Shown here: positions 10,561-20,215 of the stretch, one piece after another
Layout: the number at the start of each line of letters is the position of its first letter
Position numbering within the stretch: position 1 is the first letter of the stretch
Assembly: GCF_000471905.2 (NCBI RefSeq)
Contig: NW_006498549.1
Coordinates: forward strand, 821,338-885,337
DNA length: 64,000 bases
Reading direction: 5' to 3'
Source of the DNA: Amborella trichopoda
Lineage: Eukaryota > Streptophyta > Magnoliopsida > Amborellales > Amborellaceae
The notes under the pieces: generated by a model
What the model was told of the DNA's origin: nothing
The model's database searches: none
Seen by the model: only the letters and a program-made list of their open reading frames with translations
Translations under genes and position numbers: made by a program

Positions 10561-11370
10561 TTTGTGAAGGCGTGTTTAAGGTCATGCCCTCGGGACCTGT
10601 GCAAAGCCTTTTAACGTCATATGGCCAAGACGTGCACTACACTTTAAGATCATACAACTGGACCATAATGGGGATGGATAGTAGTCTGTAGGGGCCATGA
10701 AGTGAGTATGGTAGTGGTTTAGCTCACTGTTGGGGAGATGGCAAGAGGCTAGTTGTAAAAGATGGATGATGTAGGAAAAGAAGGTGGAAAGTGGTGACCC
10801 ACTAGCTTATGACGAGTATAGGTGGCGGGATTGTTTGACATTTTGATAGCGTAGGTGAGGCTCACTGGGGAATGATGTAGGATGATGAAATGAATGGACT
10901 CATTGGGGAGATAGTAATAGTAGTGCACGTATGTGGGGGCGAGTTTATGGTCATTCCTCTTGGACCTGTGCAAAGCAGATTATCGTCATGCTGCCAGAAC
11001 GCTTATTATGATTTTAGGCCATATAGCTTGGACCGTGGTTATGCAATTTAGAGTCATACAACTAGGACTGTACAGTTTAAGATCATGCAACTAGACATCC
11101 GCTACAGTTTAAGGTCATATAGTTTGGACCATGGTTATGCAGTTTAGAGTTATGCAACTAGGACCGTGCAGTTTAAGGTCGTGCAACTAGACCTCCACCA
11201 TAGTTTAAAATCATATAGTTTGGACCATGCAGTGTAGGGTCGTGCATCAAGACCAAGGCTATGCAGTTTAAGGTCATATAGCACGGACCAAGGCTGTACA
11301 CTTTAAGGTCATGCAACTAGGACTGAGGCTGTGCATTTTAAGGTCATGCAGCACGGACCAAGGCTTGGGT
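10561..11370 (-). repeat. GACCTTAAACT repeat field of G2 (inverted)
   Basis: On the plus strand the field reads as repeated AGTTTAAGGTCATG and AGTTTAAGGTCGTGCAAC phrases, densest at 10980-11360, with linkers such as TAGGACCGTGC and TTTGGACCATG. It is the reverse complement of the fields at 1590-2900 and 28560-29180, as expected from the opposite orientation of G2. The stretch 10680-10940 between the two clusters holds inverted text of the 29230-29580 type (matching the Latin-square-like HHS-rich frames there) and no gene. Confidence 0.7.
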
Positions 11371-11870
11371 AACCATGTAAGTGAGACTCCATAGGGAATA
11401 GGTCTGTGGATGACAATCTGACTCCCTATGGATAAAGTGATTAATGTCATGTACAAGCAGAGGGTTCATATGGAGATAGTGGCCCAATGAGGGATGGAAA
11501 ACGGAAGCAGACTTCACTGGGGATTAGGGTGCGAGTATGACTCTCGGGAGGTGAAAGATGAAACTCCATGGAGAATAGGTCGGACGACTCCCTGAGGATA
11601 AGATAGTAAAGGAGTAGTGACTTGGTGTGAAACTGACCCATTGGGGATTAAAGAAATAAGAATGACTCTAACTCCACTAGAGATAATGGATTGCAGTACG
11701 GGTGTGACCCGCATAATGGGTTGCAGCATGGGTGTGACCCGCATAATGGGTTGTAGTACGAGTGTGACTCGCACTGGGGATGAGCGACAGTGGCCTACTC
11801 TTGACTCCATTGGGGATTGATAAGTTAGGCACAGCTTTAACCTAGGTTGCTTAAAATACAACCAGTGTCA
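11371..11870 (-). repeat. CCCAGTGGAGT block of G2 (inverted)
   Basis: Phrases of the type CTCCATGGAGAATAGGTC, CCATTGGGGATTA and CACTGGGGATGAG recur about every 30-40 bases. At 11690-11770 a unit of 36 bases (GGGTGTGACCCGCATAATGG) is tandemly repeated three times. The block corresponds to 2240-2460 and 28130-28560. Small open frames on both strands here arise from the repeats. Confidence 0.55.
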
Positions 11871-11879
11871 GGTGCAGCA

Positions 11880-12265
11880 ACCATTATTTATTGAGCACTC
11901 AGTCGGTGCTAAGTCTTTAAAAACACACTCGATGCTGAAGTCGGCCAACACTAACTCTTAACCACTCAGTCGGCGCTAGGTTGTTAAAAATACAGTGGGC
12001 GCTTAGGACGACTTGTGCCACCACTGACGCTGAGTTTCCTAGCACACAACCGAAACTAGGTTTGTTGAAACACAACCGACACTAGGTCACTTCGACTGCA
12101 TAGCCGGTGTTGGGTTATTAAAAACAGGGCCGACGTTGAGGTCGGCCCGTGCTATCGTTTGAACACGGTCGACGCTGGGTTATAGAGCACTCGATCGATG
12201 CTAGGGCTGTTGAAACTCAGTCGGCGTTAAGCCACTTCGACCACATAGCCAGTGTTGAGTGTGGA
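11880..12265. repeat. GTCGGCGCTAGG-type repeats in G2 internal DNA
   Basis: About nine phrases such as CAGTCGGTGCTAAG, CAACCGACACTAGG and GTCGACGCTGGG recur with spacers of 25-45 bases. The core is the same as the left arm of the LTR hairpins (AGTCGGCGCTAGG), but here the second arm is usually absent. A further cluster of the same core lies at 13150-13445. Confidence 0.6.
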
Positions 12266-13145
12266 TTGCCACTAAGTCCATCGCCCAAGCCCGACCCGAC
12301 CTTGATGAGGCGATAAATGAAACTTTTCCCGGGCCTCAATTCAAAACCCGACCCTGTCCAGCCCGTTTATTGGGATTTTACAGGTGGCGATGAGAGTTGC
12401 CTCAGGCCTTGGGTCAAAGCCCAACCCAACTCATCTTCGTTTGACTTTCCTTGTACGTGATTGGGATGCTCAGTTTGTGAGGGGAGTTCGAGTGTATTTT
12501 TGGCTATATAAGGGGGTAAAACCCCATTTCCTTCACTTGTCACAGAAGATAAAAACTTAAACAAATTTTTTAACAGTAAGAAGAAGATTTTCGAGTGAAA
12601 GTTCTAGCATGCAGAGGGATTCCAACAAGAGATCAAGTGTTCCAGCAAGCCTTATAGGAAAGGTTTCACAAAGATTGTTAAGGGATTGTCGAAAAAGAAA
12701 GAGTTGCAAGAGTTTATCGGTTTAGCACATAAGGTTTTTTAGGAAGCAGAAGAACTCTGGCTGCTATCTTCGAGGGTAAAAGAGGCGGGAAGTGCAACAG
12801 TTTGCATTTTCGCAAGTTTTGGGAAGTTTTTTGGGAGCCTAAGGGTTTCCCGATGACTTAGGGAGAGTTAAAGAGGGTTTTCGATGAGGTTTTGGTGAGT
12901 TTCTGGCCTGTAGGAGAAGTCCCGACGAGACACCGAAGGGTCAAGGGAAATGGAACGGTCACAAAAGGTGGACCATCGTAGGAAGGCGAACGGTTGCAAG
13001 AAGGGGATGGTCACAGGAAGTGAACCGTCGCAGGGAAGACGGGTAGTTTCCATTTGCACATGTGAGACGAGTGTCTGGCGGCATAGGAAGGCGTGGTGAT
13101 GGTTGTCAAGGGATGCAGCAGGGTTCGAGGATTCACGTGTGGAGT
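12266..13145. other. G2 internal spacer with a plus-strand promoter-like site
   Basis: No long gene is supported. A plus-strand TATA-like site lies at 12505. A first plus-strand ATG at 12609 opens only 38 codons. Minus-strand frames at 12367-12564 and 12868-13221 have no recognisable motif. The region replaces the whole pol of an autonomous element. Confidence 0.45.
12505..12512 (+). promoter_or_regulatory. Candidate antisense TATA box in G2
   Basis: The site reads CTATATAAGGGGG followed by TAAAACCCCATTTCC, on the strand opposite to the element. It closely matches the antisense site of G1 (1219-1226, minus), including the run of five Gs after the TATA and the AAAACCC that follows. The context is much like a plant core promoter. 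Its target is unclear; a 51-codon frame lies at 13493-13648. Confidence 0.45.
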
Positions 13146-13149
13146 CCGT

Positions 13150-13445
13150 GGCACATGTGATAGATCTGAACACAGTCGGCGTTAGACGTTGGCAACCGCA
13201 ACCGATGCTTGACATTGGCAAACGTGGCCGGTGCTAGGTATTAGAAAACATAGCCGGCACTAGGCGTTGGAAGACTCAGCCGGTGCTAAGGGTTGGCAGA
13301 CACAACCTGCGCTAGGAATTTGGCAAACGCAGCCGGTGCTAAGCATTAGCAAAAGCAAACGGCGCTAGGCATTGTCAAACTCAACTGGTGCGAGGCATTG
13401 GTAAATGCAAGCGGCGCTAAGGTTTGAGTGCACAGCCGGCGTTGA
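13150..13445. repeat. Second GTCGGCGCTAGG-type cluster in G2
   Basis: About eight units of a phrase like GCAGCCGGTGCTAAGCATTG, period roughly 33 bases, are separated by GGCAAAC. The spacing is tighter than in the 11880-12265 cluster. The core again resembles one arm of the LTR hairpins, which suggests a common origin. Confidence 0.6.
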
Positions 13446-13492
13446 TCTAGTGCCTTAGCAATTTTCAATTTGAATCGTTGAGCCCTTTTACA

Positions 13493-13648
13493 ATGGCTAG
13501 TCTTTCTTACCGAATTTCTGACGTAGAGAAGCTTCCAACAGAGGGAGAGGTTGGCACCCAGGATTTTACCTATAAGGCTCTATCTAGGGGCGAGCCCATT
13601 TGGCTGACTAAGCCAGTATGCAGGCCAAAGTGCCCTCTCTCCTGACTA
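13493..13648 (+). CDS. Short hypothetical antisense ORF in G2
   Basis: A 51-codon plus-strand frame starts in a good plant context (ACAATGGCT) and ends TGA. The product is not recognised; it begins MASLSYRISDVEKL and ends with a Cys- and Pro-containing tail. It is too short for the coding evidence to be strong. It is listed because it lies downstream of the TATA-like site at 12505 and between the gag-pro remnant and the 3' repeats, where Tat relatives can carry an extra antisense gene. It may equally be chance. Confidence 0.2.
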
Positions 13649-13722
13649 GTTGAACCCTTGGACTGTAACGTGGGTCAGAGAAAGATCCTCGGACCCTAAT
13701 CCCAATCGAGTAAGGATCCTCC

Positions 13723-14157
13723 TTAGAATAAGGTTAACTGTCCTCCATCTAACATGATTCGATTGATGGGGCATGCATGTAATTCGCCAGTGACAAAGAG
13801 AGGGCGATTATGAAACTTTTCTCCCAGCTGCAGATCATCCTCTGAAATGGTGATCAGCATACATCCCACTAAAATCACCGAGTTCACCTCAATGGGTTCT
13901 ACTTCAGTCTCGTACACCTCCGGGTTAGAGAGAGCCTGAACCAAAGCCATCCGATAATCCTTTGAGAGCATGAGGGCGTTGTAGATACTGAGGAGAGCTG
14001 GAAGCTTCCGTGGATGCCCTATCACATCATATTTCACCATTTCTTGATCAAGGCCTTGTGCTCCTAATCTTGCCATTAGTTTGGCTGATATGTTGGGTTG
14101 AGGAGGAGGTTTGGGTGGAAGAGGCTTATTTTGGCTTGCTGGCTGAATCGATTGCAT
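13723..14157 (-). pseudogene. G2 gag-pro segment ending at the protease active site
   Basis: A 144-codon minus-strand frame. It starts with a Pro- and Gln-rich linker (residues 1-30), then a conserved region that in plant Ty3/gypsy Tat proteins precedes the aspartic protease: ITISEDDLQLGEKFHNRPLF, then VTGEL and NRIMLDGG. The DGG corresponds to the catalytic Asp motif, which in this lineage is commonly DGG rather than DSG/DTG. The frame stops eight residues later, so the rest of the protease and all of pol are missing. It was recognised from motifs and not searched. Confidence 0.7.
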
Positions 14158-15250
14158 TGCGACCTTAGTTCGGGTGATGGAGGTTTGAGGTTTTTGAAGT
14201 GATTGAGTATATGGGATCAGAGGTGTCCCAGGGAATTGGAGAATAGGTGGATTGTTTGAGCTATTGGGATTAAGAAGCAGCCTAGGGAGCTATAAGATAG
14301 GGAGATTAGTCTTTTGATTAGGGGGAAGTGGCGAATTAGGAAACTTCAAGGTACCTGACTTCTGCGGTGGAGGTTGCAGCATCCTCCCCGATTTGAGATT
14401 TATATGCCCCGTGATGGGTGATGGTTCTGAGAATTGCACCTTGTGGGAAGCTTCCTGAGAGTAGAAGCTTTGCCCTCTTGATTCTCTCAGTCTCTGCGCA
14501 AAGTCGGGCTTAGGGGGCCACTGGGGTTTCTTTGGCTTTGACTTTTTGTGCTTCTTTAAAGAAGGTGGCTCATACATGGGTTTATCAGCTGCCAAGGCAT
14601 CAGCAACTGTTAGGAATCCTGTTGCCTGAGCCAGTGTCTTTTTCCACTGCCTCCGTTACGTTTTAGTTATGCTTGATCCCTCAAGTTCTTTGTCAAGAGC
14701 CTCGAAGTCCAAACATATCAAGGTTGTACTTGCAAGAGACATAGAAGAGGAAGAATGAGAAGGGTCAAAAGGTGGGGGACTTTTAAGGTCATTCCCCTCA
14801 TCAGACTATCTTGAGCAGCTTTTTATGTCATCGTCAGGGTTGGACAAGTGCAGGGGGTCTTTAAGACTTTTCCTTGCCTAGATCGTTGGGGAGTGCTTTT
14901 AACGTCGTCACCCTCATTTGACATATTGTGAGTCGAAGAAGACACTAGGAGGTCCTCTCAATGGGAAGGAAGAAGGAGGGTGCCAGGGAGACAGTCCAGT
15001 AAAGTTGGCAGTGGGGGAAGGGGCTTGAGAAATTCCTGCTCGATTAGCGGTTGAGCTATCCTATTTCTCCGATGAGCAGCCCTCGATGCCTATCTCCTTT
15101 TGGTTTTCTATGCTGGTGTTTGATTCGTCTCACTAGGTTTGTGAACGGCCTTAGCTTGGTGAACTGCTTCTCCCCTTGAAGACTTGAGTCTGCTTTGCCC
15201 GTGGTGAACTATCCATGGATGGGAAGACTAGGGTCAGTAGAGTTTGAATC
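14158..15250 (-). pseudogene. G2 gag-pro linker
   Basis: Minus-strand frame 14595-14290 (101 codons) is basic and Pro/Lys-rich (KKHKKSKPKKPQWPPKP), typical of a nucleic-acid-binding linker between gag and protease. Upstream at 14960-14700 the minus strand matches the first part of the G3 internal region (22700-23040), showing that both elements once shared this linker: GGTGACGACGTTAAAAGC here and GGTGATGACATTAAAAGC there. Frames are interrupted by several stops. Confidence 0.5.
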
Positions 15251-15279
15251 GTTATTAGAAAGGTCCTGTGTTGGGAGGT

Positions 15280-16979
15280 CCTCTTGCATTGGCGGAATAG
15301 CGGCTTGGAAGTCACTTACTGGGACGTTGTAAAAATCCTGGTATTCTCATGTTTTCTTTGCGAATATATTATGTAAATCGGTGCATTCTCATAAGTAGTG
15401 ACCCCATATCTGGTGATACGAGCACCAACGGTCCTCAGTCCCCTTAGCAAGGCGTCGGAGTTGCCTTGCCTGCTTCAGTGTCATTATGCCTTCGTGAAGC
15501 ATTATAATGAAGAAGGAGTGAAGGATTCCAGGGGCTTCGTCTTCTTCCTGGAGGGTTACTGCATGGGAGGCTTCTGCTGCTGCGAAGGCCTTCTTTAATT
15601 CTTCGAGCTTTATTTGACGCTTCTGAATCTAGGCCTCGATAATATCTTTTAGCGTGTAGCAGCCATCTGTGGGATGATTGATCCTTCTATGATAAGCGCA
15701 ATAATTTGCCTGAGTGTCAAGGCCAGCTTGCTCATGGTACTTGGCTTTTGGAAGTTGAATCATATTTTGTTTCAACAATAACAGGAACAATGCAGGGACC
15801 CATTCATTCTCGAAGGGGTAGACCTTGTTCCTATGCCTTGAAATAATCACCCCGATCAAGGTTGGCCAGTGGGGGCACTCGGTTCTACAACTGTTATTGC
15901 TTGCCTGCTTGAGGAGCTATCTTCGTCGTGCTAACCCCTTTGGAGAGGTCCAAAGTTTGGGAGGGAGTCTTCTTTGGATCAGTGACCGTGACGGGTGCAC
16001 TGATTACTCTTTTCTGTTGGCCGCCCCGTGTTGTTTCGAGACTTACCATTGCTCCGATTGTTCACTGAGCTTGCGGACGGTTGTCGTGACCCACAGTGGT
16101 GGCGTGATAGACTTTCTATGAAGACTAATTTAGAGATCAATTATGACATGGAGGTCGGATTAGAGGCCTCAACATGTAGAGCGTTCTCAGGTCGCATGTT
16201 TCGAACGCAAGTTTGAACTGTTTCCTTCTCGAGCATAGGATTAGGATGGTGAGCAGCCAAATTTCTCCATTTTGATTTGAACTAGTCTACAGGCTCGTCA
16301 GGATCTTGAGTCAAGGTGAGAAGTTCGATGGTTTGAACCTCTCGCTCGACCTCTTTGAAGCATTGATAGAACAATTTTTCCATTTCTTCCCATGTATGTA
16401 CTGAGTTTGGAGGTAGTCGAGCATACCACTAAAAAGCTGGGTCGTCAAAGGTTTCAACAAACTAATGAAGAAGAAGTCTCCCGTCAGCTGCTGTTTCTCG
16501 ACATGCTGCCTGGAAGTGGGCAATATGTTGGTTCGGGGACGTGGTTCCGTTGAATAGAGGAAACTTCCCTTTCTTGTAATTTGAGGGAAACAGGACTTGG
16601 TCAATGTATGAAGGGTATGGCCTTTGGTAAGGTGTCACACCCTGTATCCCTAGGATTTGTCTGTTCTTTAGGCTATGGGTCACCATAGCAACAATGTCTG
16701 CCTAAGAGGGTGAGGGACAGAATTCTCCTGTGAGGCAGAAGGAAGGGGTTGCCTTGGAGGTGCACCATATGAGTGATGTGAATTGACCTCGTGGTTAGCT
16801 GATTGGCATGTGGCATCTATACGATCGATCTTTTCCATCATCCCGCGCACCATATCTTCGAATTTGTTCATGCGCTTTTCCTGCGTGTCACCGGACTCAC
16901 TTACAACCAATACGCTAACTGTTTCTCTATGAAGGTCAGCGTTAGTCGCAATTGAGGGCTTGTGAACTTGACTGGTCAT
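15280..16979 (-). pseudogene. gag: G2 gag polyprotein, broken
   Basis: Pieces in several minus-strand frames make a recognisable Ty3/gypsy gag. Frame 16979-16680 gives an acidic N-terminal part with a heptad-like stretch (KFEDMVRGMMEKIDRIDA). Frame 16686-16462 has PYPSYIDQVLFPSNY, then KFPLFNGTTSPNQHIAHF, the usual entry to the retrotransposon gag domain. The next pieces (about 16460-16200) include QCFKEVERE and TLTQDPDEPVDEFKSKW-like text. Frame 15859-15629 holds a C-x2-H-x4-H-x4-C knuckle (YCAYHRRINHPTDGC), and a second one follows near 15440-15390 (WCSYHQIWGHY then a stop before EC). Gag would package element RNA in cytoplasmic particles. It is disrupted by at least three frameshifts and several stops, hence inactive. 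Confidence 0.75.
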
Positions 16980-18528
16980 GCGTGGTAGGACGGTCAGCAG
17001 GGGGCCAGGGTGCCCCGAGTGGACTCGACTCTTGTATGTCGACCACGTTAAGATCGGTTCTCGAATGTCTTGGCTCCATGGCTACTGAGTGGCTGCGTCA
17101 TCTACTACGACACTAACCATAGTGTAGGGCTCATGGAGTTCTTCAGGCTTCATCGTCTGAAGAGGGTAGAAGGGATTCAAGTGAAGAGGGTCGTCAAAAC
17201 TTATTGTTTTGATTGCCTTGATCACTTCCTTAATAAAAATTTGCAGACCTCTATCACGTTTAGCTTTGAGGCTTTGATGGACCTCGTGTCAAACTGTGAT
17301 CGGGACTGAGGCTGATCGGCTCTTCTTACATAAGAGAGAGTCGTCTCCATAAGTGTGGCAAGGGATGAGGGCCAGGGACTGAGGTCATCTTAGGCCAGGG
17401 AGGATGAAGGACTCGATCTTCCATCAAGTATTTGCCTTGAGCTCTCTTGTGGGCTCCAAAGACGTGACCGAAGTGATAGGGCTGGTTCAGGATGGTGCTC
17501 TTGGGGAAGATCTTCAAGTACCATGGCTGAAGGCGCTTACCGGAAGAAGGAGGAGTAGGCAAAGCAGGGTTGACTCATGAGGAGGCCTGAGTCAATGGCG
17601 AGGGGTTATCTGTGACAACGATGCATGTGCGCCTAGTGAAGAATGGTCACGGGTGACTTGGGGTTCAGCTCGGGCTCAAGCAAGTGGTCTGGCCTTAGGA
17701 GGCCGAGAACTGCAAGCCGGTGTTTATAAGAGAACAGGTGGAGGCCTGCCCCTCAAAGGGTGCGCCTGTGTGTGCAGAGTAGGAGGACGAGGAGGTCATC
17801 TCCTGTGTACTTGAGTTGGCGTAACAATGGCGTTGCCCTGAGCGGTGGGATGCATATGAGTAGGGTATGCAGGACCTGGTCTTAAAAGATTCGATCCTGG
17901 ACATGGACTCGAGGTAACAGAAGGGTTTGCCCCGAGGTGTGACTCGAGTGGGTAACCCACGAGCCTTGTGGTGGGTGTAAGACGTGGTGGCCACAGCGCC
18001 TCCATCTCTATGTGTCAATCCCCTAGGGATAGAGACTCGTGGTGGTGCAGGAATGTGGGGGGCAGCCTTGCGGCGACCCACAGAAGCAATGGGAAATTGC
18101 TTGCCTTCTGTAGAGAGGTACTGGGCATCCTCCCAGCGTACCTTAGGAATACGATTGGCAAGTGACTTGCCGGTGGCTGGGTGCATACTGTGTATGGCAA
18201 CAGAAGTGTTGCTGATACAGGGTGCCTTGGTGGAGTTTCCATCAGAGCGAGGAGATGGGGAGTGAGGGACTTTTAAGTCCCACCTCACACCAGTTCAGGT
18301 TAAGACCTAGGAGCTAGACAAGGGTTCTTTGCTCAAAAGGATAGTTGGGAACGAAGTTGAAGGAACTTGTTCCTTAGGGAAACTCACGAATACAGGGATA
18401 AGAAAATCCCCGATCCGGATGTATGGGTTACAGAACCCGCAAGCCATAAGTGAAGTGTTAAAAGATAAAAGCAGATAATAAAAGAAGAAACTAGCCAAAC
18501 AAGAACGATCTAACTAAGGGGTAGTAAG
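16980..18528 (-). other. G2 5' leader
   Basis: The region between primer-binding site and gag. A 197-codon minus-strand frame (18288-17695) is Ser-, Thr- and His-rich with no recognised motif, and overlapping plus-strand frames here look like its shadows. A 78-codon frame lies at 17562-17326. Long leaders with or without an extra ORF are usual in Tat relatives, but I cannot assign a function. The stretch 18300-18528 just after the primer-binding site has no coding potential. Confidence 0.45.
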
Positions 18529-18546
18529 TCACCAGTGGAGTCGTCA
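18529..18546 (-). other. G2 primer-binding site, Arg-tRNA type
   Basis: On the minus strand TGACGACTCCACTGGTGA lies three bases after the 5' LTR. It closely resembles the TGGCGACTCC-type site of plant Tat/Ogre elements, generally read as complementary to the 3' end of an Arg tRNA. Two or three mismatches suggest decay. Confidence 0.6.
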
Positions 18547-19313
18547 AGCTGGTCAAGTGCCTCGATCTTGCCCTTTGGATCTGGATGATTGGGCGGCACA
18601 TGTCTCGGATTCGAGAACGAGGGCAGGTATTACCAACTGATGAGAGAGAAATTTTAGGTGGGATCGGGACTTCTCGGACTGGCTCATGTGGGCTCCCTCT
18701 TAGATCATGAAGAAAGCCCCCTAATAATAAAACGGATTCGAAATCGCCTCCCTTGGCTTATAGTATCTAGTTTTCTGCAATCACACATATATGGCAAGGG
18801 TTATAAGACACGTGGGTCAGTGGACCTCACTTGGCCTTTTTGATGAACATACACAGGCGTGCACATTCAAAAGAATAAGGAAAGAATGAGAGAAGAAAGA
18901 TGGGGGGAAGAATTTGACCAGTCGAGGAGATCAACACAGTGACTATTCTGGTGGATAATTGGCCGGATGTGGTCGTAAAACGGGCTCGGTAACTCAGACC
19001 AGCTCAACATGATTACTACTAGATGTCAATACCGATACTAACTAGCTAGACAAGATGGTTTGTCTATCGTGGTGATAAAGCGGGCGCAGTAATTTTGGCA
19101 CAACAACATTATGGCCAGACGATAGGACTAGCATAAGACTCTAATCTCAACCCTTCTTAATCAAACGAAAGAATAACAAAAAGAATGAAAATCATAAAGA
19201 GAGAGTAAGAAGTAAGAAAATAGGAAAGAGAAGAGAAAGAAAGAGAGGAAGAGAAAGAAAGAAGGAGAAGAGTGTGAGAGAAGAGAGAAGGAAGGAGAAA
19301 AGAGGATGAAAGA

Positions 19314-19882
19314 CACAGTCGACGCTAGGCATTGTCGGCTGTGCTGGAAGAGGAAGAGAAGGAAAGACACAGTCGGCGCTAGGCATTGCCGACTGGGTTA
19401 ACATGAGAAATAGAAGGAAAGACATAGTCGGCGTTAGGCATTGTCAACTGGGTTGGAAAGAGAAGAGAAAGATGGACACCGTCGGCACTAGGCTTCGTCA
19501 GGTGTGTTTAAGAAATGAGGAGAGAAAAGACACAGTTAACGTTGAGCATCGCCGACTAGGTTGGATTGAGAGGAGAGAGAAAGGTGTAGTCGGCGTTAGG
19601 CTTCGTCGATTGTGTTTAAGAAGAAAGGAGAGAGAAGACACAGTCAATGTTAGGTATCACCGACTGGGTTGAAATTAGAAGAGAGAAAAAGGTGGAGTCG
19701 GCACTAGGCTCCGCCGACTGTATTAGACAGAGAAGAGTGAGAAGATGAAGTCAGCACTAGGCTTCACCGACTGTATTAGATAGAGCAGAGAGAGAAGATG
19801 CAGTCGACGCTAGGTTTTGTCGACTGTATTAAATAGAGAAGACAGAGAAGATGCAATCAGTGTTAGGCTTTGCTGACTGTAT
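19314..19882 (+). repeat. Hairpin array in the G2 5' LTR
   Basis: Eleven units start near 19314, 19367, 19424, 19478, 19531, 19585, 19639, 19692, 19745, 19798 and 19851, so the period is about 53 bases. The best units are near-perfect inverted repeats, for example CACAGTCGACGC at 19314 paired with GTCGGCTGTG ending at 19343, and AGTCGGCGCTAGG paired with GCCGACTG near 19369-19394. Arms of different units have drifted differently, but in several the changes are on both sides. Confidence 0.75.
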
Positions 19883-19884
19883 CA

Positions 19885-20215
19885 GAAGAAGAGAGAGAGA
19901 GATAAAGATGAGAAAGAGGAGAGAGAAAGAGAGATAGAGATGAAAAAGAGGATAAAGAAAGAGAGACATATATGAGAAAGAGGAGAGAGATGGGAGATAG
20001 AGATGAGAAAGAGGAGAGAGAAAGAGAGATAGAGATGAGTAAGAGGAGAGAGAAAAGAGGAAAGACGGGTGGAGAGAGAAAGAGGGGAGGAGAGATGAGA
20101 GAAGAGAGAAAGGGAGAAATAGAGATGAGAAGAAGAGAGAAAAATGAGGAAAGAGGGGAGAAGAGAGAAAGAGGGAAGGAGAGAGAAAGAGGAGAGCAGA
20201 GAGAAAATTACTTTA
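19885..20215 (+). repeat. GA-rich tract in the G2 5' LTR
   Basis: Purine-only repeats (GAGAAAGAGGAGAGA and relatives) are the counterpart of 7507-7855. Protein-like frames here (19882-20361, both strands) are compositional artefacts. Confidence 0.7.

Noticed and set aside
17695..18288. 197-codon minus-strand frame as a host-derived gene captured by G2
   Set aside because: It sits in the leader of the element, shows no recognisable domain and is overlapped by open frames on the other strand, so capture cannot be supported.
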